Shown here piece after piece: positions 10,709 through 23,649 of a stretch of 64,000 bases of DNA. Source of the stretch: Ottelia alismoides (lineage: Eukaryota; Streptophyta; Magnoliopsida; Alismatales; Hydrocharitaceae). The number at the start of each line of letters is the position of its first letter. The first letter of the stretch is position 1. The stretch lies in NCBI GenBank assembly GCA_037367405.1, contig JAZKJV010004137.1, positions 806,001 to 870,000 of the forward strand, read 5' to 3'. Below the pieces are notes generated by a model. That model saw only the letters and a list, made by a program, of their open reading frames with translations, had not been told where the DNA came from and searched no databases. The position numbers and the translations under genes are program-made.

Positions 10709-12228
10709 ACTGTCACGGTGATGGTGAAGCAAGCAATAGACGATGTCATTGTTTGTCGTTTGGTGATGTACGATATCTCCATTCAGGGAGAAGGAAAATT
10801 GTGTTTGGTAATTAGTAATTCCCTCAATGGATGTGGAGGTCTAAGCGTGTGAGGTGTCTCATGACTATTGGTCGGCTCGACAGTCAATGTCTCAAGTGTA
10901 GCACAGAGGCATGACTCATCTAGCTCTCGATGGTCATGACTTCTGCAGCTATGTGTGTTGCCTTGGGTTCACTTGTGTCTTCAGAGGTCATGTGAGGTTG
11001 GTGTGTACCCAATGCTGGAAAATCAACTGTGTGAGTCTCGCAATCTATAGTCATCATAGCCAAGGCTAAGAATGTCTTCCCAAAACTAACAGGTGACTGC
11101 GTGAACTCTACTCAGTGCTCAATATCAATTACTATAAATTCCACTCAGAGTGGAGCACCTTGGAAAGTAATGATGACTGAAATAACACCTCTCAACTGTT
11201 TGATGGATCGGTCAACCACATAAATGATCACTCTTGACTTCTTAATTGGTCCAAGTTTAAGCTTGTCAAACACGTAGGTCAGGAGGATGATAATTGACGA
11301 GTCATCGTCAATCCAAACATGGGTGAATGTAGTGTCTCTGATTTCACACTGAACTCTGAGTAACTACTTCACTCTGCAGCTCTTGGACTTTCTCCCCATC
11401 ACCAAGGAGGTAGTCATAGACACTAGATGTCTCTAAGTCCTTGTTCTCTTATTGCACGACCTCTTAGGTATCAATTTACTCCTTAAGAATCTTTTTAGGT
11501 CAGGAAACTGTTCTATGGCCTTCATTAAAAGAATCTCTAGAATCATATCTTTAGCGATTGCTTTTCTAAGAGTAGGGACTAGTTTATTTAAATCTTTTTC
11601 ATTTTCAATTTTATGATATTTTCTGGTTTTTCAAAATTTAAGGTCTTTTTAATAGGTGAAGGAGGAGTAGGAGAATGTTCATACTCTAGATTGGAAGGCA
11701 AGTGGTTAGTAGAAGATGGAGGTAGAATGGACTCAGGCTCTACAAAGTGTGTGGGTTCACTGGTGTCCTCTAAGTTTTCAACATCAAATCCGATCATCTC
11801 ATTCTCAAATTCCATAGCTATGTTAGCAACAATGAAATTAATAGGTCATTGAAATTTCTAAATTTATCCTCAGTTAATTCACATCTCGTAGCATTATTAG
11901 AAATGTCATCCTCCAAAATATTCCCATAACAAATCATGGGAGTAGCTTGTTCAGTTGGAGGATACTGCTTAGAACTTGGGGTCTCATACTCAACATGCCT
12001 AGACACTGGCATGTAATGCTAGGTTGAGTTTAGACCATCCGTTTGGAAGACATTAATCTGAGTCTCATATGGTGGAGTCAATAAATAGGAGGCTTGTAGA
12101 TCGAGCTCTTGGGTCTAATTACCTGTATGTGTAGGCTCTCTAAATGGGTGGTATGAGGGCTGGTCAATGTATGCTTGATCACTAAGGGCAATCAAGTTTA
12201 GAAATTCATAATGTGCAGACCTCTCCAT
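10709..12228 (-). pseudogene. Element E gag-linker/protease remnant (Athila)
   Basis: Broken coding region on the minus strand. Its probable ATG is at 12228-12226, at the same place after the leader as in the other elements. Open pieces lie at 12012-11818 and 11815-11588. Around 11312-11288 the frame reads I-D-D-D-S-S-I-I-I-L-L, which aligns with the L-D-S-G-S-S-I-N-L-L protease site of the complete element: the catalytic Asp is kept, the Gly is lost. A D-R-S-I-K stretch and a degenerate G-K-T-F-L (where the intact-type element has G-Q-P-F-L) follow. The distance from ATG to protease is about 0.9 kb against 2.75 kb in the complete element, and I cannot find the conserved gag core, so gag appears deleted. 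Truncated at 10709 by LTR C. Confidence 0.7.
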
Positions 12229-14140
12229 TCAGATTGTTCTTTTGACCATGTAATATCCTAAGGTCAAGTTAATATGTGTATGTGTAAATTTTTGACCTAT
12301 CTCAACATTTTTATGAGGATTACATGGAGCATTTCAGATCCACTTCCAATCATCTGTATCACAAGTGTCTTGCTCTTCGAATGGTTCTTTGATTCCGACA
12401 AGCATTCATGAATATGGTGAGTCAATTCAATATGGAAGTGGATATGAAGTGCAAGAATGTGGGGTAGGTGAGAAGTGCGAAGAAGTAAGAAGTCGATCGA
12501 AGTTCCGACTTCGTAGTCGGAATGGGGTAGAGTATACATGGAGTACTGAACTGATAAAGATGATCGGTAATCAATTAAGGAGAAGTTATATGCAGAGTTC
12601 GGAGACCGATAAGTTGACATCTTCGAAAAGAAATGAAAGCGGATTGAGGGAAAAACGTAGAAATGCACCGAAGGATAACACACACATACACATGAAAAAA
12701 TGCAAGAGAAAACCTTGACACGCACATACACACAAACAAATGCAAGAGCAAACCTTGGTTTCACAAACTTAACATATTGATGGTCGCAAAGGTCTAACCG
12801 TTATCTTTTCGATTTTAGTTAAGTGATCAAACAATCTTGTTACATAAGCACTCAAGCTAAGTCGCTTAACATCCAACGATGCTTCTGATAGCTCCTAATC
12901 AAAGGGGTGATCTTTCCGGGCTGTCGGGTTTCAATATCACACCCCTAGGAAGACTACCAGGCTTACAAAACCAAAATGAATTTCTAAGGTCGAAGGCAAG
13001 CCCTTGCAGCTCCCAAATTCGCAAGAGTCAGAAATGAAGACTTAGGGAGCAAGTCCATTGATTTGGGATCTAACCTTAGTGGTTGCATCCTCACCCACTC
13101 TGCCTGGAGGTAACTACATGTGTCCAAGTATGGGATTTCTCTCCTTAAAACAATTTCAATTGTTATGCAATTGTTTTGGTTAAAATTATAGTAGCAATCC
13201 TTATTTTAAGTTGGTTATTACTTGTAATTAATCTACCACTTGGCAAGCCTCTCGGTAGTCCCAAATCCGTTAATTTTCCTAACTTATAAAATAGAGGAAG
13301 GAGATCAGAAAAGCCGATGCAAAAAATGAAAATAATGATGAATGCCAAGTTAAAAGACTTATAGTGCTTCCCAGCTCTCTACATGTGGGATGAAACACGA
13401 AATTTAAAATTTACACTATATGCAAATGCATACGAGGAAACCACACCTAGCAAGAACTACTATTGGTCGAAAAGAATTTGAATGTAATTTGACTAGTAGA
13501 ATGCTTTATGATGTGTATTATTGAATGTGAAGTGTGTTCCTAAATTAAATGAGCACAAACAAATGATATTTAACCTATGTAAAACACAAGCAAATGATAT
13601 TTGACCTATGCAAAAATTCTAAGAGCTCCGAGCGCGGGTCTAACCTATGAAACATTCAAATCGATCCCTACCCTCTAAAAGAGAGTGAAATAGGTCTCGA
13701 CACCTACATGAAGAAAAATGTCCAAGTCCAGGTACAAATGCGAGATCCCAATTGGAAACCACTCTAAAAGTGCAATTATTACAAATTATTACAAAAATCA
13801 AATAAAATACAAAAATAAATCCTAAGGAATCTACACTCTCTCACAACTCGACTCGATCTAAACATTAAAATGCTATCTTCAGTCGGCTTGTTTTCGAAGA
13901 GCCAACCTCCAATTTACCTGTACCGAAAATCTGCTACAAATGCGTTGGGCCCCTCGCACAAAAATTAAGATGATATCAGAGAGAGATGGTAAAAATGTTT
14001 TAAAGAAATAAATAAAGAAATAAAATGTTGGAAAATTAAGAAATAAAAGAGAGAATTAACTACAAGAGAGCTTGGGTGTCATAATATGCAGGAGGTGAAA
14101 AACCTAACTTCTAAGTTCGTTAAAATTCAACCTAAGTCGT
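12229..14140 (-). other. Element E 5' leader (non-coding)
   Basis: Minus-strand leader between primer-binding site and coding region. The stretch complementary to 13620-13760 contains GTGTCGAGACCTATTTCACTC, and the one complementary to 12850-13110 contains CAGAGTGGGTGAGGATGCA. Both recur in the leader of element H (about 53815 and 54390). Small reading frames on either strand are not conserved and are not annotated. Confidence 0.65.
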
Positions 14141-14161
14141 GCCTCCCCCACAATGGTGCCA
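14141..14161 (-). other. Primer-binding site of element E
   Basis: Minus strand reads TGGCACCATTGTGGGGGAGG two bases after the LTR end. It is a diverged form of the TGGCACCGTTGCCGGGGA site of the complete element, which resembles the complement of the plant tRNA-Asp 3' end. Confidence 0.75.
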
Positions 14162-14163
14162 TC

Positions 14164-16052
14164 TGAAAAACCCAAAAATACCCTTTGCTAATTGTAAAAA
14201 TAATTGATGATCATTGCTGGTTGGTAAATTTAGATTAATCCAAAGACCACTAGATTAATGTTAATCAATTCAATACATGTGAATCGAGTTTCTTTTTAAC
14301 TTGGGCAAGCCCAACGTCGAACACAGGGAGGCGACTGTCTCCTTGGATGATTATCAGATCATTTAGATTCTAGGTTTTCGAGGAGGATTTTTTTTAATTT
14401 TTTAATGAAGATGATGATGAGATGCAGATGTAGAACGCCAATTATAAGGTCAAATTAACCTATATTGGAAAATCCAAATTAATATGAAAAAATCTCAAAA
14501 TCCAAAAGGCTATTTTCCTTAATTATTTATGCAATGAAAAATCCAGAACACCTTTATATTTTGGGGTGTAGAATACATGCATGAAAAATCAACACTTTTT
14601 ATAGGGTTTTCTGCAAATGAAATGCAACAATTACGAAAGTTTAAAAGAAGGTTAAGAATGATGAAATTAACCTACTATAATATTTTTGAATTCTTGGTTG
14701 CAGAATGAATTTTTATTAATTAAATATACAAAAATTGACGATTATGTGTAATTTAATTTTAATTAATAGTATACTCCAATATTTCCAGAAAACAAAATTA
14801 TCTTAAATGGTTCTAAATTGGTGGAACCCAATTCCTAATAATATTAAATATACATGTAATTAAATATAGATTACTAAATCACTAAATAATTTATTTCAAG
14901 AGAAATAAGCATGCAAATTGAATTATTTTTTGGGGCATTACATATGGCAATTAATCTTGACTATTATGATTTTCTATAATTTTTGAATTAAGGACTAATT
15001 TACAGCTAATTTCAGAGCTCACAATGATTGAATTATACAATGTCTCACCACTATTAAATAAATAAATGAATAAGTCCAAGCTCTTAAAAATACAAATAAA
15101 TCTCCACATAGTATATAACTAATTGACAATATAATTTAATTTTTGGAATTGTAAAATGATGAGAAATTAATGTTCAAAATAGGACGCAAACATATGGGTA
15201 TCTATGTAAAATTACAAAAATAAGTTATAGAAATAAGCATGAAATTGGTCCTAAATGTCATTACCAAAACCCACTAGGAGTTAATGCAATTATTCCGTAC
15301 GTGACATGTGTGTTGCACATGCTCCCTAGTCTGTGGGGGCTTTTTGTTATTTCTGGCGTTGTGGAGGGGGTGGATGCAATTGTCTCACATAGCACATGGG
15401 GTGCACGTGAGGATTGAAGGCTCCACTAGTGTGGCTCGGGTATACGCCTCCATGTGGATAGGGGAAAAAGCCTCATCACTCCCAAGGTGGCGCGACTTGT
15501 TCCAGGCTTGGAGTGAAGATGTGTCAGGATCATCATCCTTGGATCGAGCCTCCACGCATGGTAATTGATACGATGATGCTCCTTCATCGAGATTCCATCG
15601 ATGCTCGACGATAACTAGAAACGACAATCAGATGCTCGAATCTTGATCACCTCCAAGCATATCTCTTCGAAGAAGATGCTGCTTGATCGGTGGATCACCC
15701 TTCAAGCTCTGGCCACCATGTCTAGCCAGAGATGGTCAGATAAGGACACAAGTGAAATAACAGGAGTCCAAAAAGGGTTATGGAGTTAGAGCAAAGAGTG
15801 TCATCGATGGAATTTGGGTTTTTATTGAAGAATCAAGGGAGAAGAAGAGGAAATAGAAGAAGGAGAAGAAAGAGAATTGGATCAGAAAGGTCACCTGAAC
15901 AGAGATGGGAGAAGATGACTGAATGGGATGATCGAAGATACCTAGGAATAGAGCCTGAAAGCTCTAAAATAATCGCTCGATAGTTCGACAGACCGGAGCA
16001 TAGTAGATGCACAGATGTGGGTGGCTACGACGACGAGGATTCACTTGCCAAC
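14164..16052 (-). mobile_element. LTR E, inner (R-U5) part of 5' LTR
   Basis: Minus-strand LTR ending at 14164 (reads ..GGGTTTTTCA) next to its primer-binding site. The group motif TGCCTCCCTGTGTTCGAC is complementary to about 14310-14330, and an AT-rich downstream part and a mixed-composition middle (15300-16050) follow. The outer U3 part is at 42121-43381. The two pieces total about 3150 bp, the normal size for the group. The copia element lies between them. The exact outer border is uncertain because the copia 5' end and its target duplication are missing here. The frame at 15308-15568 is not recognisable. Confidence 0.8.
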
Positions 16053-16267
16053 GGTGCGCTGGTATGCACATTTGGCAAACCAATAGGTTTCAAGGTCTAT
16101 ACACTGGCACGCTCATATGCATGCAATGACATATGAGTAATACAATCTCTCAAAGGGATTATACAGGTTCATTGTTGAATCGAAAGACATGAGCTCGCTC
16201 ATGAGATATTGGGAAGAATAAAATTCCGTGCTCAGTTGTTTCGCTTTGGAAGCTTGACTGAACTTAT

Positions 16268-16350
16268 AGGTTTGATATATGCTTTCAGAAAGTATATGAT
16301 CAACACCTGGGTATGATATATGCTTTTGGATAGTATATGATCGATACCAA
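16268..16350 (+). repeat. Two-copy ~43-bp tandem repeat in copia U3
   Basis: The unit TTTGATATATGCTTTC..AAGTATATGATC occurs twice in a row, separated by AACACCTGGG. The 3' LTR has the same pair at about 40208-40290, so the duplication predates insertion. Each unit can fold through ATATATGC and GTATAT. Confidence 0.7.
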
Positions 16351-17575
16351 CTCCTAATGATCAAATGAGAAACTTAATGATAAATCCCTAAAGGAGATAA
16401 TCTAAAAGAGATCTAAAACTTTGGGTTTGTTTTGGGTCTTTCATTATGCAGGATGTACATGTATTAGGAATGCCTAAGAGGGTGATGTGATCATAAACAA
16501 TTGTATAACCATGACTCTTCCATTCCGAGGGAGTGATGAAACAGGTCTGGATTTTAGTGAGTCCTCTCATAGAGAAGTGATCTGATCTTAGTCCAAATGT
16601 TGGACTTGATGTGAATGTGATTCAGATGCAATGAGAAGATGAGATCTACTACCTTGATTTAATCAAGCATCTTTGGGAGGTTTGCAAGATCTGGATTTGA
16701 GATGTGATCTCAATATCCAAGTCACTATACGTGGAAAAATATAATTTCCCTGTCCTTATCTCCAAGTATATACGGAGAAAGTGCATTATCCTTTAAAGAG
16801 TTCATGGATAATTTCACTGTTGATAAATGTATCTGAGCATTGAGAAAACTGATAATTAAATGTGATTTTATTATCATGAATAATATGAATTTGATTCATG
16901 TTATAAGGAGAGTTATCTAGATAATTGAATGTGATTTAGTTATCAAAGATGTGAATAATGTGAATGTGATTCATATTATTTGAGCACATGAGAATGGATA
17001 ATCCAAGATGATTAAATGTGATTTCATTGTCATGGATATGAATAATGTGGATAGTACTATCCAATTATTCATATATATTTTAAATCTGACTTATAATATA
17101 TTAGAGCGAGACTATTGTGATTTATAATCTTTAATTAATTATTGATGTGATTTGGATTCACATTGGATGATTAATTGAAAATATAATTTACATTTTGTTT
17201 TGGGATGTGAATGTCACATTTTTCCAATGGCATTATTATAATATTCACACGATAATGATGAATTATTTTTTATGAAATAATTTACAACAAATGTTGTTGT
17301 AAACCTTGGAGATATCATGAGATAATGAGATATCATGAGATATTGAGGAGAGAGACTCATATTATCTCAAAAGGGTGGTCGTCCCTCCCTTTTTAGGGAT
17401 ACGGACAGTCTTCTCATTATCTCCTAGATAGTCAATTAATTTGATTCGAAACTAATTTATATTGATTTATCAACATATATTAATTTGAATTAAATTAATA
17501 GTTGTTGTGTTTTTACAACAACATCATGGCCATTGAAATTAACACAAATCAATCTCATCCATTGATTTTGTGTTG

Positions 17576-17597
17576 TCCATGGATTGAGATCCATGGA
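17576..17597 (+). promoter_or_regulatory. Palindrome upstream of copia TATA box (5' LTR)
   Basis: TCCATGGAT, loop TGAG, ATCCATGGA. It lies 11 bp upstream of the TATA box and is identical in the 3' LTR (41507-41528) and the LTR fragment at 3677. Confidence 0.7.
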
Positions 17598-17608
17598 CTC
17601 CCAAACTA

Positions 17609-17617
17609 CTATATAAG
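17609..17617 (+). promoter_or_regulatory. TATA box of copia 5' LTR
   Basis: CTATATAAG followed by AAGAGGCACCCCTTGCTC is conserved in both copia LTRs. It is the likely core promoter for the element's transcript, which would start about 30 bp downstream. Confidence 0.7.
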
Positions 17618-18184
17618 AAGAGGCACCCCTTGCTCTTCAAAAGACAACATTAACTAATGCTCTCTCTCCCTCTCTCTACACGCCAAGACTCTCTCCATCT
17701 ATCTCTTGTGGCCGTCCACCTTGATGCCCTAGAGAGAGATCGTTGTCATCATCGCATCGCTGTTGTGCTGACGAAACAACTGCTCATGGATCTCCTTCTC
17801 CTTCGATGCACCTTGCTCGTAAAGAAGACATCGGATCTCGTGTGACGAGATCTGGAGATTCACCGCTTGGATCATCAACATGGATTGCAAGGATCATGTG
17901 TCTCATCAACGCGCTCGCAAGCATCTCCTCTGTCGGATCGGACTTGAGACAGGAGGTCTCTTTGTTTAGAGACTTGATCACAACCACGCTTCAAGAGTTA
18001 ACTTTAATACCTAATTGTGGTTTAGATGAAATGATCTGAGAAGTGTTCTTGGATCATGTGATTTCATCGGATTTTTTTAATTCCGTTGCCCCGAGCTACT
18101 AGTGCGACTAGTCGCTCCCAATCACATACGATGTGATCCTCACACTTCCATGATGCGCTTAAGGATCTTACCATATCCTTCAAG

Positions 18185-18194
18185 TGGTATCAGA
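18185..18194 (+). other. Primer-binding site of copia element
   Basis: TGGTATCAGA two bases after the 5' LTR end matches the complement of the 3' end of plant initiator tRNA-Met, the usual primer for plant Ty1/copia elements. Confidence 0.9.
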
Positions 18195-21100
18195 TCCATG
18201 TTAGAGGTTTTGGATACGATCCATAAACTTCGGAAGACTTGGGCTCATTAATGATTGTGGAAATTTTTCCGCATTTTATTTTTGCAGCCCTGTTTTGTCA
18301 ATATTTTATGATATTTTTAAATTGTTTAAACAAAAAATTATCATTAAATAATATTCCCCATTAATTAAGGAAATCGTAGGATTTGATTTTGCGTGATTTG
18401 GAATCCGATTTCTCAAGTTATACTCATTTCAATGAACATAGATCCACTATTTAGGTTATGGCGAATCTTGACGTAATTAAAGAGTTAGTTACTGTTTTGA
18501 AACTCCTAGAAATGTGAATCACTTGGGTTCTTTTATAAATCAAATTATTAAACTTTAGAAACTTATTTTTTCTTTATTTGGATTTAAATTGATTGAGATA
18601 TGTTAATTTTAGTAAGTAGGGGTCACTGCTGGAAATTACATACTTGATCATGAACCTTGTGATTATCATTCAATTAAATTTAATGGAAATTAATTATTAA
18701 TTTCCTGAGATAATTATTGATGAATATTTGTGAAATATGTAAAGATGACTATTAATGATTATTTTCTGGAATGACATTGACCATAATAAAAAAATGATTA
18801 GATATGATCTAGATCATAAATTGTTTATATCGTCTATTTCTCAACAAACAAAGTTTCAAGAATAAGATTGCGAATTTATTTAGCAAATTTTCTTATAATA
18901 TAAATCAAAATGTTTTTGATTATTATTATATGGTATAACTTAGGTTGAAAGACCGATTATCATCTCAAGGACAACGTGATCAATTTTGCATTATCTTTTC
19001 CCGAGGTAGATATGGTGTCTAGTTAGGGAGCGTTGGGGTAGCAGGTTGCTCTGTGAGCGGTCTGTCCCACTCCCGTCGGTACTGGCCATGACAACGGGTA
19101 GGAAAGGGATAATGCTTGAAGTGATCATATTGTATTTTTCTAATTATTAAAATTCAAATAATATTTTGAGATAATACCATATTTCAAGTAACAATTAAGA
19201 ATGTTTGTTAGATATGGATCAATAATTTAATATGATTAGATTAATTGGAATCCAATTAAAAGTAAACTCTCTATTATGAATAGAGTAATATTTCCCTTGT
19301 AATAATTAATTATGTGAATATTATTCATAATAATTAGTTAGAAATTTAACATGATATAGAGGATCACATAAGTGACATCAACGGTCTGCCATCAAGGCAA
19401 AGGGTTCTGTCGGTAGGGATTGTATGGAGGAGATGCCCGTCCAAAGTAACAGCTCCTGCATACAAGCTCACCTGGATCGGGCTTTTTGCTTTTCGAAAGA
19501 GTAAGGTCGTATGCATAGTGACCCCAGTATCGGGTCCTCATATTATTGGGGCGATATTGGATTGCGTATAATGAGGTTTAAGCATGTTGATAGTTGGTTC
19601 CATTAACGATGGGTCAACATCACCTTAGGGGTGGTGAGCCCGGGTGTTAAAGACCAAATTGGGAATGCAAGTTGGACTTTCAAGGCAAAATGTGTTCCTG
19701 CTTCTTTTTATATGAGTTACATGTTCTCATATTATTGGGATGTGACAAAGACAAGAAAGGAGATCCCAGATCTTGCTTAAGATATAATGGTAAGTATATC
19801 TCTTACATTGAAAGTGATTAAGAGAATAAACTTTCAATGTTGACAAGGCAAGACAACTTTGATATAAAAATTCCTAGATCAAAGAAAAATATGTATATAT
19901 ATATATACAAATTTTTTATTTCAGATATTCCTTCATTAACCCACTCAATACTATACTCAATAATAACCAATAAAATATCATGGATTGGATCCATGATCAA
20001 GATATTGCACTTGTAGTTGGACACATAATGTATGTAGTTGCAAATGACAATTAAATAGACAATAGGACAACAACCTAGGGTCTGTGTGTCTATATAGTCT
20101 TGATCTCTCATCAAGTGTGCTTTGGAAGTATCATGTCGATGATGATCGTAATTGTCAAATAATCCTTATAAAATATAACAAGATGTTTTGGTAAACATAT
20201 GTGCTCTTAACATTTAATCATGAATGACATGGTTCAATGCATTATGCATATTGGTGGTTCTGTAAGAGATGATGTATTCAATATGTTTGAGTATCTGCCT
20301 GAACCAAAGTCTTTAAGAGTTAAGATGTATGCAGATATGATGAGTGCAATCATTCTACTATCTATATTCAAGTCATTCATGAAGCTTCATAATATTCATA
20401 TTGTATGAATTAAAGCATGTATAAATGTTGAAATACTCTTATATTTAAATCTCTTGAATTCAACATAAGATATCCTTTATCTAAGCAATAGTTGTTTATA
20501 GATGAAAAGAGCGCAATGGAAGCATGGGTCGGACCGAAGTTAGAAGGATAGTCAAAGAGTTGACTGTACTTCTATGGTTTGCACACATATGACATCCAAA
20601 GAGTTGGATAAATGCTAATACTACAATAAGCCGATGTACTGATAGTGTGAATATCAAGTCTATCTTGAATCCTTAGAGAAGGACCCAGATAATGCGTCAG
20701 AATAATCTATATCTACATATCATCATTAAAATTGACTTTCTTACTAGGTAAGATCAAAGTCTAATAATTGTATCTCATTATTCTAATAACAATTGCAATT
20801 GGTTGCATATGTATTAGAATACTAGAAATTTGATCATAAGGTTTAATAGTCATCCATGGATATTTATGCAAGGGTTGCAACAATCTCTATTGGATAGATA
20901 GACTTCATATTTTCAGTGGGAGAGTCCTTAGTCTTAGAGAATGTCTCGATGGCCCATATATTAGAATACACTCATTGTTTATTTCTAAATGTTTGGAATA
21001 AACATGAATATTGGAATAGATGTATCATAAAGAGTTACGATGGATATATTTCAGATAGTAGTCTGACATCTGGAGAACTCTACTAAATTAGGAAATTAAT

Positions 21101-22156
21101 GAATGGTTCATTAACATTTCTAATACTGAAATTAAACCTTAACAAGATCAATAGGAGGATGAAGATCATTTGAAAATGATCTGGCATCAAGCATTGAATA
21201 TATGTAAGTTGATGAGATAAATGGACTAGTAAGAGGTGAAGCTTTAGAATGTCTGAAATTTGAAATCTTACATACTTGTGAATATTGTATTCAAAAAGTA
21301 AAAATATCCAATATGCCCTTCCATAGGAATGGTGTAAGATGTCGATGTATTCAAGAACTCATATGTATTGATGTATGTAGATCATCTATATCAAAGTAGA
21401 CATTAATGATATGTGATATCCATTGATGATTATTTGTGATATGAGTTTTCTTCCCTTCACCTTAGAACTTTTGAAATGTTAAAAGATTTCACAATTTTGC
21501 TTTAGAACCAAAGTTTTAAGGAAGATGCAATGAATTTGATCTAACCTAGGTAGCAAGTACTTATTAGATGAATTCAAATAATACCTTATGGAGAAAGGAA
21601 TATCATTCCTACCTCAATCCTCCTAATGCACCTTAACTTAATAGAGTTATAGGGAGATACAATTGGATCATGTGTGACATGATTTGATCAATGATGAATC
21701 TTAACATAATTACCTCTTAGTTTCCTGGTATATGTAGTAAAGACTACAATATATATCCTTAATAATATTCAATGCAAATCTAAACCCGAACATCCTCATA
21801 AGCTATCGTTGGAATCTAGCCTAGTGTTGGACACTTGAGGATTTAGGGTTGTCAAGTTTTTAACTTTGTCATGAATGCAAGTAAGCTAGAATCTAGCACC
21901 GGAGAGTGCTACTTCATTATGAAAATAAAGGATGGTATTGGATACCTACTTTAGACCTTGAGATTCTTGAAAGATTTCATCTCTAAAGATATGATTCTTG
22001 GATGATGACTCTCTTGAGAATCATTATGAAAATGAAGTAAAATAACTCATTTAATCTTGAGAAGATAATGAGGCTCCAGAAATAGGAAACTAAAAAGACC
22101 ATTAAAGATGAAACACTACCTCTTCAAATTGAGGATGGATTCCATGTGTCAGTTAA

Positions 22157-22161
22157 GTCTG
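22157..22161 (+). repeat. Left 5-bp target-site duplication of the complete Athila element
   Basis: GTCTG directly before the TG of the 5' LTR, identical to GTCTG at 38096-38100 directly after the CA of the 3' LTR. Confidence 0.95.
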
Positions 22162-22182
22162 TGATGAATCCACGATTCATCA
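22162..22182 (+). other. Terminal palindrome at LTR start
   Basis: TGATGAATC (22162-22170) and GATTCATCA (22174-22182) are perfect 9-bp complements around CAC. The 3' LTR repeats this at 35065-35085, and related LTRs of the window keep all or part of it. Confidence 0.85.
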
Positions 22183-23103
22183 CCTTAATATCTTGATCTT
22201 AGCAAAATCACTGAGTAAAATCCCAAATAAATGTCTATAAAATCAATAAATTAACAAAATAACTCTTGTAAATAAAATACATTAATTATTGTATATTAGA
22301 TTGTACAAAATAAATTAACACTAAAAAGTCGCAAGTTAAAGGAGTTTTTCACCTGTAAATAGCCCAAAACTTCATGGATTTTTAATAATTTCATTTCAAC
22401 TCCTTTTTGACTAATTCTTTCTCTAACATGTTTATAAAAGTGTATATAAAAATACAAAAATACAAAACAAATTTCAACTCAAATAAATGCTCCTAGATCC
22501 CAAAGAGAAAAAGCCGTAAAGTCCAACTTCCAAGCTAAATTCCCGCTCCGTATGAACTCCAAATTCACCAAACTCACTTTTAAAGTTCAAGTTAGAAAAT
22601 TATCTATCCAACAGAAGTGGTTTCATTAAAATCGGAGCTCATTTGCAAAAGTTGGGTTTTGGGACCTAGATGTACATTGTACATTATATATATATTCATT
22701 CTTTCTTTAATTTTATTTTATCTTTCTTAATTATTAAAAATACAAAAAAATCATTCTTGTGTTGTATTTTAATTGTAGTATTTTATTGTATTTTTCCGTT
22801 GTAAATATCTCTTATTAAAAAGATAAAAAAAATTACATATTAGATTAGTAAAGAAAATATGTGTACATGTTGTTTGTTTGTAAATTCTCCACTATTTCTC
22901 TTCTCTTTTTATTTTATTGTATTTAAAGTAGACAACTTTATTTTATTTATTTATTTTACATTCTCTACAATAACCACCATTCAACTCATTATACCACCAA
23001 CTTCCATTCAACCCCACCATTTTTTTAAACCTCCCATTCAACTCCATTAATAATCCAACTTCCCATTCAACTCCACCACCATAATAACTTCTCATTTCAT
23101 CAT

Positions 23104-23113
23104 CTATATATAC
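23104..23113 (+). promoter_or_regulatory. TATA box of 5' LTR
   Basis: CTATATATAC about 940 bp into the LTR, followed by a pyrimidine-rich start region and identical in the 3' LTR (36007-36016). Probable core promoter of the genomic transcript. Confidence 0.6.
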
Positions 23114-23649
23114 ATTCCATCCTCCTCAATTTGCCCTTGATCCATCTTTATGTGAGGAGAGCCAAGTTCCCAAAGTTGAATCGGTGACAGCGACGCAACC
23201 GCGGTCGAGCGACGATGGCCCTCTCTCCGGTGTGATCCGTTGGGTTTTTGGCCAACATCGCAGCCGCAACCGCGCGCTGTTTGAGCTCATCGCACGCCGG
23301 CGATTTGAGCGAAGACCGTGCTCACGAGAGCATACCATAGGCGACCGCGTTCATCTTAGGTAAATTTTTCCCTTCATTTTATCATCTTGTCATTTTTGCA
23401 TCTTTTTAGTTCATCATAGCACCCCTCATCATCTTCCATTTGTTTATTCTACCACCACCATCACCATCATTTCTCCCCATATATTTAGTTCATTATCACC
23501 ACCAATCCATCTTGTTTTTTTTTTAAATCATATTTCATGTTTAAGAAAATTAAAAAAAATTAAATTAAAAAAATTAAAACAAAAAAATCATTACAGTAGC
23601 TTTTTTAATCAAAATAGTAAAAAAATCAAAAAAATAAAAAAAACAAAAA

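Larger units (their letters stand above)
16053..18182 (+). repeat. Ty1/copia 5' LTR, truncated at its start
   Basis: Aligns by eye with the 3' LTR at 39980-42120 (roughly 90 percent in the stretches compared) but lacks the first ~0.5 kb, beginning TGTTGGATACAAGAGC, that the 3' LTR has. It contains a two-copy tandem repeat (16268-16350), AT-rich degenerate GTGATT/ATTATC repeats (16850-17110), the palindrome at 17576-17597, the TATA box at 17609-17617 and the end ATATCCTTCA at 18182. Two bases further on is a Met-type primer site, which proves it is the 5' LTR. Confidence 0.85.
18183..22161 (+). pseudogene. Ty1/copia internal region, left part: leader, gag, integrase remnants
   Basis: Heavily decayed. 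The first ~2 kb are a long leader or gag region, and the only sizeable open piece (20220-20408) is not assignable. An integrase signature is visible near 21300-21400: codons at 21355-21378 read E-L-I-C-I-D-V-C, aligning with the E-L-x-H-T-D-V-C-G block that holds the first catalytic Asp of copia integrases. Downstream sequence up to 22161 has the loose character of the integrase-RT linker, and the gene continues at 38101. Stops and frameshifts are frequent throughout. The interruption at 22161/38101 is the insertion of the complete Athila element, with GTCTG duplicated. Confidence 0.7.

Noticed and set aside
12297..12764. Overlapping frames on both strands at 12297-12764
   Set aside because: Lie in the leader of element E. 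No similarity to gag, and the overlapping frames are shadows of each other.
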